From contig NZ_JAPJDL010000009.1 in the NCBI RefSeq assembly GCF_026242055.1, positions 96,432-160,431 of the forward strand: a stretch of 64,000 nucleotides of DNA, read 5' to 3'. Position 1 is the stretch's first letter; each line of letters starts with the position of its first letter. Position numbers and translations under genes: made by a program. This stretch comes from Lentzea sp. NEAU-D7. GTDB lineage: Bacteria > Actinomycetota > Actinomycetes > Mycobacteriales > Pseudonocardiaceae. Positions 57,906 to 64,000 of this stretch are shown piece by piece. The notes below the pieces were generated by a model. That model was not told the origin of the DNA, did no database searches, and saw only the letters and a program-made list of their open reading frames with translations.

Positions 57906-60143
57906 GTGGCGATCGTTCCTGCAGATGTTCAGGGACCGAGCGACGCGGAACTCATCGAGTCCGTGCGCGGCGGGACCATCGACGCCTACGGCCAGTTGTA
58001 CGAACGCCACGTCTCGGCGGCCTACAACCTCGCCCGCCAGTTGGCCCGCTCCCCCGCGGAAGCCGACGACCTCGTCTCCGAGGCGTTCGCGAAGGTGCTG
58101 GACACGCTGCGCGGCGGCCGCGGCCCCGACTCGGCGTTCCGCGCCTACCTGCTGACGGCGCTGCGCCACACCGCGTACGACAAGACGCGCCGCGACAAGA
58201 AGGTCGACCTCACCGAGGACATGACCGACGTCGCGCCGGCCGTGCAGTTCAGCGACACCGCGGTGGCCGGGCTGGAGCGGTCGCTGGCGGCCCGCGCGTT
58301 CGCCGCCCTGCCCGAGCGCTGGCAGATGGTGCTCTGGCACACCGAGATCGAGGGCCAGTCGCCCGCCGAGGTCGCCCCGTTGCTCGGGCTGACGGCCAAC
58401 GGCGTGTCCGCGCTCGCCTACCGCGCCCGCGAGGGCCTCAAGCAGCAGTACCTGCAGATGCACCTGGCCGACACGGAGGCGGAGCGCTGCAAGGCGACCG
58501 TCGACCGGCTCGGCGCCTGGACCCGCGCCGGTCTGTCCAAGCGCGAGGCGGCCCAGGTCGAGGCGCACCTCGACGAGTGCGGCCGGTGCCGGGCGCTGGC
58601 CGCCGAGCTCGCGGACGTCAACGGCGCGCTGCGGATCTTCGTCGCCCCGCTGGTGCTGGGCGTCGGTGCCGCGACGTACCTGGTGGCCGCCGGCACGACG
58701 ACGGCCGTCGTCGGCGCCGGAGCGGCCGCGGGTGGCGCGGGCGCCGTCGGTGCCGCGATCCCCCGCCAGCTCGTCACGGTCGGTGGTTCCGCCGCCGCCG
58801 TGGCCGCGGCCGTGGTGATCGCGCTGGCCGCCGGTGGCGGCGAGCAGCAGGCGCCGGTGGTGCAGGCCGTCCAGCCCCCGCCCGCGCAGACGCAGGTCCA
58901 GACGCCGAGGCCTCCCGCACCGCCGGTTCCGCCCGCACCCAGCCCCACCGAGGAACCGCCGCCGCCCACGACGGAACCGCCGCCCTCGGAGGCCCCGCCC
59001 GCTCCACCGGCACCAGCACCTGAGCCGGAGCCGCCCGCCCCGGAACCGCCCGCGCCCACGCCGCCGTCGCTCACGCCGACCACGCCGAGCGGGTACTCGC
59101 TGACGCCGGGCGAGGAGCCCAAGGACTTCCCGATCACCGTCCGGAACACCGGTGGCACGGCGGCACCGCCCGCGAGCATGGTGCTGAACCTGCCGCCGGG
59201 CGTCGTGTCGACGGGCGGGCCGGCGGGCTTCGGCGCCGCGCGCCTGCTGCAGCCGGACGGCGCGGCCGACCAGACCGTGAACTGCCCCGCCGGCACCGGC
59301 ACGATCACGTGCGTGACGCCGCAGGGCATCGCGCCGGGCGGGCAGGCGACGTTCCACTTCCTGCTGCGGGCGACCGACACGGCCGTGCCCGGCACGATCA
59401 CCGGTGTCATCAGCGCGGGCACGTCGGTCTCGGTCGACATCAGCGTCGAGGTCAACGTGCCGCCGGTGAACGACGACATCGACCTCTTCGTGAAGACGTG
59501 GGATCACTGGTGGTGGCACCACCCGCGCGCGGACGTCGAGGTGCGCAACAAGGGCCCGCGCGCGGGCACGCTGAAGCTCGACATCTCGTCGACGAAGGAC
59601 CTCGTGATCTTCGCGCCGTACCGGCAGTGCACGCAGGTGGACGAGAGGTCGATCCGCTGCCTCGCGGACCTGGACAAGGGCGACAGGTTCCGGATGTCCT
59701 TCTGGGCGTTCGGACGCCGCGGCGGGGAGATCACCGTGACGGCCGCGCTGGGCAACGCTACGAAGTCCGCGACCGTGTCGATGAAGGGCTGGCCGGAGCA
59801 CCCGCCGGGCGAGGTGCCGCCGAACCCGCCGACGTCCACCACGACGGTGCCGCCGACGACCACGACCACCGAGCCCACGAAGCCGACGCGGCCGGCCGAT
59901 CCCACGAAGCCGACCCCGCCCACCGAGCCGGCGAAGACGACCGTGCCGACCCAGCCGGCGGAACCCTCGGAACCGGAGGCCCCGCCGTCGACGACCCCGC
60001 CCCCGTCGCTGCCCCCGTCGGAGCCGCCGACGACCACGCCACCACCGAGGACGGAAGAGCCGTGCGAGCCGCCGCGCGGCCTGCTCCCGGGCCTGATCGG
60101 AGGTCTGTTCGGACAGCCCTCCTGCGAACCACCGCGGAGTTGA
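57906..60143 (+). CDS. ECF sigma factor fused to an anti-sigma zinc finger, membrane helices and an exported region
   Basis: The protein has 745 residues. Residues 12-95 are sigma region 2 (AYGQLYERHVSAAYNLARQL, EADDLVSEAFAKVLDTLRGG). Residues 125-185 are region 4 (LPERWQMVLWHTEIEGQSPA, VAPLLGLTANGVSALAYRAR). An anti-sigma-type zinc motif H-x3-C-x2-C follows with H221, C225 and C228 (HLDECGRCRALAAEL). Two hydrophobic segments lie near 235-275 and 281-303. The rest should be outside: Pro-rich links (310-395 and 640-725) and beta-rich DUF11-like parts (395-635, with LTPGEEPKDFPITVRNTGG). This resembles the large ECF fusions with C-terminal extensions known in actinomycetes. It could sense the envelope and release its sigma part. 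GTG 57906 has GGGAGGGG ten bases upstream. Confidence 0.9.
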   Translation: MAIVPADVQGPSDAELIESVRGGTIDAYGQLYERHVSAAYNLARQLARSPAEADDLVSEAFAKVLDTLRGGRGPDSAFRAYLLTALRHTAYDKTRRDKKVDLTEDMTDVAPAVQFSDTAVAGLERSLAARAFAALPERWQMVLWHTEIEGQSPAEVAPLLGLTANGVSALAYRAREGLKQQYLQMHLADTEAERCKATVDRLGAWTRAGLSKREAAQVEAHLDECGRCRALAAELADVNGALRIFVAPLVLGVGAATYLVAAGTTTAVVGAGAAAGGAGAVGAAIPRQLVTVGGSAAAVAAAVVIALAAGGGEQQAPVVQAVQPPPAQTQVQTPRPPAPPVPPAPSPTEEPPPPTTEPPPSEAPPAPPAPAPEPEPPAPEPPAPTPPSLTPTTPSGYSLTPGEEPKDFPITVRNTGGTAAPPASMVLNLPPGVVSTGGPAGFGAARLLQPDGAADQTVNCPAGTGTITCVTPQGIAPGGQATFHFLLRATDTAVPGTITGVISAGTSVSVDISVEVNVPPVNDDIDLFVKTWDHWWWHHPRADVEVRNKGPRAGTLKLDISSTKDLVIFAPYRQCTQVDERSIRCLADLDKGDRFRMSFWAFGRRGGEITVTAALGNATKSATVSMKGWPEHPPGEVPPNPPTSTTTVPPTTTTTEPTKPTRPADPTKPTPPTEPAKTTVPTQPAEPSEPEAPPSTTPPPSLPPSEPPTTTPPPRTEEPCEPPRGLLPGLIGGLFGQPSCEPPRS

Positions 60144-60240
60144 TCAGAAGTTGATCTTTCATCGTCACTGAACGTGCAGGTCATGCACCTCTGCGTCGCG
60201 GTTGGTAACACCCGGAGGCAGGCGTCGTGATCTAGATCCG

Positions 60241-60252
60241 TAAGCTGGCGCG
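60241..60252 (+). promoter_or_regulatory. Candidate leaderless promoter (-10 TAAGCT) for the first gtrA
   Basis: TAAGCT is followed by six bases and then GTG 60253, with no ribosome site. The -35 element is poor. The same layout occurs before the second gtrA gene. Confidence 0.4.
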
Positions 60253-60855
60253 GTGCTGCCAGTCGTTCGCCGCGCCATGAGCCGGCTGCCGGAACCGGTC
60301 CAGTTCCTGATGCACAAGCACCGCGAGCTGATCCGGTTCGCGCTGGTAGGCGGCACGACGTTCCTCATCGACAACGGCGTCTGGTACGCGCTCAAGCTCA
60401 CCGTGCTGACCGACAAGGTCGTCACGGCGAAGGTCATCGGCGTGCTGGTGGCGATCATCGCCTCGTACGTGCTGTCGCGCGAGTGGTCGTTCCACACCCG
60501 CGGCGGCCGCGAACGCCACCACGAGGCCGCCCTGTTCTTCCTGGTGAGCGGCATCGGCGTCGGGATCAACATCGCGCCGCTGTGGCTGTCGCGGCACCTG
60601 TTCGGCCTGCAGGCCCCGTTCGTCTCCGTCATGACCGAGGAGATCGCGGACTTCGTCTCGGGCTCGATCCTCGGCATGCTGCTCGCCACCGGCTTCAAGT
60701 TCTGGGCGATGCGCCGCTGGGTCTTCCCCGACGCGGGCGCTCGGCCGGACCGGCGCGTTCACCCGATCTCCGTAGACTCGTCCCGTGTCTCTAGCCGAAA
60801 CAGTGGTCTCCCGGTTTCCGGAGCCGATCCGGTCGATCGCGCTGAAGCATCGTGA
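60253..60855 (+). CDS. GtrA-family membrane protein (first of tandem pair)
   Basis: The protein is 200 residues with four membrane segments and the GtrA pattern IRFALVGGTTFLIDNGVWYA, VTAKVIGVLVAIIASYVLSR, EWSFHTRGGRERHHEAALFF and WAMRRWVFP. GtrA proteins are thought to help move lipid-linked sugars across the membrane. The family part ends near residue 160; the last 40 residues run through the promoter and start of the second gtrA and look like an unselected extension. It shares clear identity with the next gene, so the pair is a duplication. It lies where gtrA (Rv3277) is found in mycobacteria. Confidence 0.88.
   Translation: MLPVVRRAMSRLPEPVQFLMHKHRELIRFALVGGTTFLIDNGVWYALKLTVLTDKVVTAKVIGVLVAIIASYVLSREWSFHTRGGRERHHEAALFFLVSGIGVGINIAPLWLSRHLFGLQAPFVSVMTEEIADFVSGSILGMLLATGFKFWAMRRWVFPDAGARPDRRVHPISVDSSRVSSRNSGLPVSGADPVDRAEAS
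60773..60784 (+). promoter_or_regulatory. Candidate leaderless promoter (-10 TAGACT) inside the first gtrA
   Basis: TAGACT at 60773-60778 is followed by six bases and then GTG 60785. It lies within the 3-prime extension of the preceding gene. No ribosome site is seen in front of the second gtrA, which supports a separate leaderless transcript. Confidence 0.45.
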
Positions 60856-61318
60856 ACTGGTCAAGTTCGCCCTGGTAGGGGGCACCTGCTTCGTGATCGA
60901 CACGGTCCTGTTCTTCGGGATCAAGACCGTGGTCCTGCCGAACAACCCGGTGACGGCGAAGATCATCGCGACCCTGGTCGCCACGATCGTGTCGTACGTC
61001 CTCAACCGCGAGTGGTCGTTCCGCACGCGCGGCGGCCGCGAGCGGCACCACGAGGCCGCGTTGTTCTTCCTGGTCAACGGCATCGGCATCGTGCTGAACT
61101 CGGCCCCGCTGTACATCGCGCGGTACGCGTTCCACCTGCAGGAGCCGCACGTGTCGCGGCTCACCGAGGAGATCTCGGACTTCCTGAGCGCGCAGATCGT
61201 CGGCACGCTCATCGCGATGGCGTTCCGCTGGTACGGCTACAAGAACTGGGTCTTCCCCGAGGAGAACGTCCGCAACGCCCGGCCGATCGAGGAGGAGAAG
61301 GAGCTCGGCCACTCCTAA
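60785..61318 (+). CDS. GtrA-family membrane protein (second of tandem pair)
   Basis: The protein is 177 residues with four membrane segments: LVKFALVGGTCFVIDTVLFF, VTAKIIATLVATIVSYVLNR, EWSFRTRGGRERHHEAALFF and YGYKNWVFPEENV. It has the typical GtrA length, ending shortly after WVFP with an acidic tail. It overlaps the first gtrA frame by 71 bases, which is unusual and reflects the extended end of that gene. Its last four bases overlap the convergent sensor kinase gene. The likely role is movement of a polyprenyl-linked sugar, inferred from the family. Confidence 0.92.
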   Translation: MSLAETVVSRFPEPIRSIALKHRELVKFALVGGTCFVIDTVLFFGIKTVVLPNNPVTAKIIATLVATIVSYVLNREWSFRTRGGRERHHEAALFFLVNGIGIVLNSAPLYIARYAFHLQEPHVSRLTEEISDFLSAQIVGTLIAMAFRWYGYKNWVFPEENVRNARPIEEEKELGHS

Positions 61319-62589
61319 CGTGGTGTGCTCGGCTTCTTCCAGGAGATCCCCACCACGTCCTGTGCCTTCGGCACCGGCAGGAACACGGCGAACGTCGCCG
61401 GCCTCGCCGTGGACAGCTCCAACCGGCCGCCGTCCGCGTCGACCAGCGCGCGTGCGAGCGCCAGGCCCACACCGGTCGAGCCGCCGCCGGAGACGCCGCG
61501 CTCGAAGATGTGCGCCGCGAGTTCGTCCGGCACGCCCGCTCCGCCGTCGCTGACCTCTACGACGACGGTGCCCTCCTCGCTGCGTGCGGAGACCACGACC
61601 GACCCTTCGCCGTGGCGCAGGGCGTTGTCCAGCAGCACCCCGATGGCCTCGCGGAGGCGGGCGGGGGTGGCACGGGCCAGCAGGCCGTCCGGGACGCGGA
61701 CGCGCAGCGCCCGGCCCTGGCCCTTGACCTGCTCGCGCCACTCGTCGGCGATCAGGTTGAGCGCGGGCCGCAGTTCCAGCGGTTCGGCGCCGACCGCCCG
61801 GGCCGCGCGGGCCGCGGCGAGGAGTTCGTCCAGCACGGCGGCGAGGCGTTCGGCCTGCTCCAGGGCCGCGCGGGCCTCGGCGGCCGTCTCGGGTTCGGGG
61901 TGCTCAGCGAGTGCTTCCAGGCGCAGCTGGAGTGCCGTGAGGCGGCTGCGGAGCTGGTGGGAGACGTCGCCGACCAGCTCGCGTTCGCGCTGGACCAGGC
62001 GGGCCAGGGCCGTCGCGGAGGTGTCGAGGGCCTCGGAGACCGCGTCGAGCTCCTGGATGTTGTAGCGCTGCTCGTCGGCGCGGAAGTCGCCGGCGCCGAG
62101 CCGCGACGCGCGGGCCGCCACGTGGCCCAGCGGGCGGGCAAGCGTTTGCGCCGTCACCAGGGCGACGACGGTGCCGGTGCCGACGGAGAGCGCCAGCAGG
62201 AGCAGCACCAGGCCTGCCACCTGGGCCTGCGAGGTGTGCATGGGGCCGGAGGGGATCTCCAGGCGGACGGTGCCCTGCTGGGCGATCGGCAGTTCGACGG
62301 TCAGCGGGTCGTCGCCCGGAGAGGGACCCGTGACCTTGGTCGAGCCCGCGGACACGACGGTGAGACGGCCGTCGGTCGGGATGGCGATCCGGACGGCGTC
62401 GATGTCGAGGCTCTGCTGCTTGGCGAGCTGGTCGTCGAGCGTGGTCGCGATCCGCTGAGCGCTCTCGCTCAGGTCGGCGCGGGCGGTGTCCTCGACGAGC
62501 TGCAGCGCGGTGTAGCCGAGCGGGAGGCCCAGCACGATCCCGGTGACGGCGACGGCGAGCAGGATCGCCCGCAGGATCCGGCGGCGCAC
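61315..62589 (-). CDS. Two-component sensor histidine kinase
   Basis: The 424-residue membrane kinase has a first helix at residues 7-29, an exported sensor part of about 95 residues, a second helix near 125-150 and then a HAMP-like linker. The H-box reads ELVGDVSHQLRSRLTALQLR, with HQLRS instead of the common HELRT. The ATPase part has VLLDNALRHGEG (N-box), VVVEVSDGGAGVPDE (G1) and STGVGLALARALVDADGG (G2). GTG 62589 overlaps the last base of the response regulator stop, so the two are co-translated. The signal is unknown. Confidence 0.93.
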   Translation of the reverse strand: MRRRILRAILLAVAVTGIVLGLPLGYTALQLVEDTARADLSESAQRIATTLDDQLAKQQSLDIDAVRIAIPTDGRLTVVSAGSTKVTGPSPGDDPLTVELPIAQQGTVRLEIPSGPMHTSQAQVAGLVLLLLALSVGTGTVVALVTAQTLARPLGHVAARASRLGAGDFRADEQRYNIQELDAVSEALDTSATALARLVQRERELVGDVSHQLRSRLTALQLRLEALAEHPEPETAAEARAALEQAERLAAVLDELLAAARAARAVGAEPLELRPALNLIADEWREQVKGQGRALRVRVPDGLLARATPARLREAIGVLLDNALRHGEGSVVVSARSEEGTVVVEVSDGGAGVPDELAAHIFERGVSGGGSTGVGLALARALVDADGGRLELSTARPATFAVFLPVPKAQDVVGISWKKPSTPR

Positions 62590-63263
62590 TAGTCGGCGTT
62601 GAAGCGGAAGCCGCGGCCGCGCACGGTCGCGATGCGCTTCTCCGCGGAGTTCGGCGTGCCGTCGCTGAGCTTCCTGCGCAGCCACGACATGTGCATGTCG
62701 AGCGTCTTGCTGCCCTTGAGGTCCGGGTCGTTCCAGACCTCGGACAGGATCTCGTCGCGGCTCACGACCTGGCCCGCGCGCTGGATCAGCACCTTGAGCA
62801 GCTCGAACTCCTTGTTCGCGAGCTGGATCTCGCCGCCGTCGACGGTGACGCGGCGGGCGGCCAGGTCGACGCGCACGCCGTTGACCTCCAGCGTCCCCGG
62901 GGCGCGGCGGCGCAGCAGCGCCCGGATGCGGGCCATCAGCTCGGCCAGGCGGAACGGCTTGGCGACGTAGTCGTCCGCGCCCGCGTCGAGCCCGACCACG
63001 AAGTCGACCTCGTCCGCACGGGCCGTGAGCATCAGCACGGGCACGCCCCTGCCGCTCTGGCGCAGCCGCCGGCACACCTCCAGCCCGTCCATGCCCGGCA
63101 GGCCGAGGTCCAGCACCAGGAGGTCGATGCCCCCGGCGAGGGCGGCGTCGAACGCACTGGGCCCGTCACCGACGACCTGCACCGAATAACCCTCCCGCGT
63201 CAAAGCGCGGGAGAGAGGATCCGCGATGGCCGGGTCGTCCTCGGCCAGCAACACCACGCTCAC
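62589..63263 (-). CDS. OmpR-type response regulator
   Basis: The protein has 224 residues. The receiver begins VSVVLLAEDDPAIADPLSRA with the acidic pair, has the phosphorylated aspartate in LLVLDLGLPGMDGLEV, T/S in VLMLTARADEV and K in YVAKPFRLAEL. The C-terminal winged helix reads IQLANKEFELLKVLIQRAGQ, DEILSEVWNDPDLKGSKTL and ATVRGRGFRF. It acts with the sensor kinase encoded directly downstream. GTG 63263 is the start that gives normal length. Its targets are not known. The start lies 31 bases from that of the divergent phosphatase gene. Confidence 0.95.
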   Translation of the reverse strand: MSVVLLAEDDPAIADPLSRALTREGYSVQVVGDGPSAFDAALAGGIDLLVLDLGLPGMDGLEVCRRLRQSGRGVPVLMLTARADEVDFVVGLDAGADDYVAKPFRLAELMARIRALLRRRAPGTLEVNGVRVDLAARRVTVDGGEIQLANKEFELLKVLIQRAGQVVSRDEILSEVWNDPDLKGSKTLDMHMSWLRRKLSDGTPNSAEKRIATVRGRGFRFNAD

Positions 63264-63294
63264 GGCCCCAGCGTATTCGTGGAACGATCGCCGC

Positions 63295-64000
63295 GTGTCA
63301 CGCCACGATGCTGATCTCGAACTCGCCCTCCGCCTCGCCGACGCCGCCGACGCGATCACCGCGACCAGGTTCCGCGCGCACGACCTCGCCGTGGAGCGCA
63401 AGCCGGACCGCACGCCCGTCACCGACGCCGACGTCGCCGTCGAGGACGCGGTCCGCGGCGTGCTGGCTTCCGAGCGCCCCGACGACGTCGTCATGGGCGA
63501 GGAACGCGGCGGCACGCTGGACGCGTCCCGCGTCTGGGTGCTCGACCCGATCGACGGCACCAAGAACTTCCTGCGCGGTGTACCCGTTTGGGCGACCTTG
63601 ATCGCCCTGGTCGAGGACGGCGTGCCGGTCGTGGGCGTCGTGTCCGCGCCAGCCATGAGCCGCCGCTGGTGGGCGGCCGCGGGTGGTGGCGCGTTCGCGT
63701 CGGACGCCTCCGGCGAGCGCGCGATCTCCGTGTCCGGCGTGCGCTCTCTAGAGGACGCCTACGTGTCGACGACCGACATCAAGTCGTGGGTCAAGTACCA
63801 CTCCCGCGAGGCTTACCTGCGCCTGGTGGACGCGACTTGGGAGAGCCGTGCGTTCGGCGACTTCTACCAGCATTGCCTGGTCGCCGAGGGCGCCATCGAC
63901 CTGGCGCCGGAGTGCGTGGCGAACCCGTGGGACATCGCCCCGTTCCAGGTGCTGGTGACCGAGGCGGGTGGCCGTTTCACCTCGCTGGACGGCGAGGAGC
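63295..64000 (+). CDS. hisN: Inositol-monophosphatase-family phosphatase, probably histidinol-phosphatase; cut by the window end
   Basis: The frame is open from GTG 63295 to the window edge, giving 235 residues of an enzyme usually about 260 long. Signature motifs of the family are present: VTDADVAVEDAVRGVL, VMGEERGGTL (metal), WVLDPIDGTKNFLRGVPVWA and CVANPWDIAPFQVLVTEAGG. The sequence resembles the actinobacterial HisN type that removes phosphate from histidinol phosphate in histidine synthesis. An inositol or other sugar phosphate as substrate cannot be excluded. Divergent from the two-component genes. Confidence 0.88.
   Translation, partial: MSRHDADLELALRLADAADAITATRFRAHDLAVERKPDRTPVTDADVAVEDAVRGVLASERPDDVVMGEERGGTLDASRVWVLDPIDGTKNFLRGVPVWATLIALVEDGVPVVGVVSAPAMSRRWWAAAGGGAFASDASGERAISVSGVRSLEDAYVSTTDIKSWVKYHSREAYLRLVDATWESRAFGDFYQHCLVAEGAIDLAPECVANPWDIAPFQVLVTEAGGRFTSLDGEE

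Overview
The window is high-GC DNA with frequent GTG starts, short or overlapping gene junctions, a WhiB regulator, F420 biosynthesis genes, DUF397 and DUF5753 regulators and LytR-CpsA-Psr cell-wall ligases. This points to an actinomycete, most likely a member of the Pseudonocardiaceae; I cannot fix the genus. As I recall the Mycobacterium tuberculosis map, the core genes follow the order of the Rv3248c to Rv3277 segment: sahH, an amino-acid permease, manA, Rv3256c-like, manB, Rv3258c-like, Rv3259-like, whiB2, fbiA, fbiB, a mannose-1-phosphate guanylyltransferase, wbbL, rmlD, CpsA-like, Rv3268-like, fadE25, purE, purK and gtrA. Accessory genes are inserted between these landmarks.

Layout. 1-4560: small regulators and unknown proteins, with a frameshifted XRE/DUF5753 gene beside an intact DUF397 partner. 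4568-6031: sahH with a strong terminator. 6130-13531: membrane hydrolase-like protein, GNAT, TetR, DUF2975/XRE pair, a lone GlmL-like ATPase, a P-loop kinase-like protein and MarR. 13557-20530: permease, cation efflux protein and the mannose operon (manA, SIS protein, Trm112-like, manB, DUF3499). 20624-28516: degenerate zincin, large membrane glycosyltransferase, whiB2, M50 protease, fbiA-fbiB-Nudix. 28560-45546: DNA glycosylase, GDP-mannose pyrophosphorylase-like gene, a cluster of glycosyltransferases with two paralogous small membrane proteins, rmlD, rmlB, two LCP proteins and a TIGR03089 protein. 45527-51521: DoxX, an internally duplicated unknown, two lipoproteins, a secreted serine protease, an ArsR-SRPBCC pair and an integrase remnant. 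51575-54489: fadE25, purE, purK. 54552-63263: ABC transporter with GntR, degenerate GGDEF protein, a very large ECF sigma fusion, two GtrA proteins and a two-component system. 63295 to the end: hisN-like phosphatase, cut by the window edge.

How it fits together. The central theme is supply of activated sugars (mannose-6-P isomerase, phosphomannomutase, mannose-1-P guanylyltransferase, dTDP-rhamnose enzymes), their assembly into envelope glycans (at least seven glycosyltransferases, two GtrA-type flippase-like proteins) and attachment to the wall (two LCP proteins). Regulation is visible as operator-like dyads next to TetR, ArsR, GntR and DoxX genes. Several starts sit six to eight bases after a TANNNT-like box with no Shine-Dalgarno, which suggests leaderless transcripts.

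The most unusual gene is the 745-residue fusion at 57906-60143. It combines ECF sigma regions 2 and 4, a zinc-binding anti-sigma motif, membrane segments and a proline-rich exported part. No CRISPR array, rRNA, tRNA or intact insertion sequence was seen.
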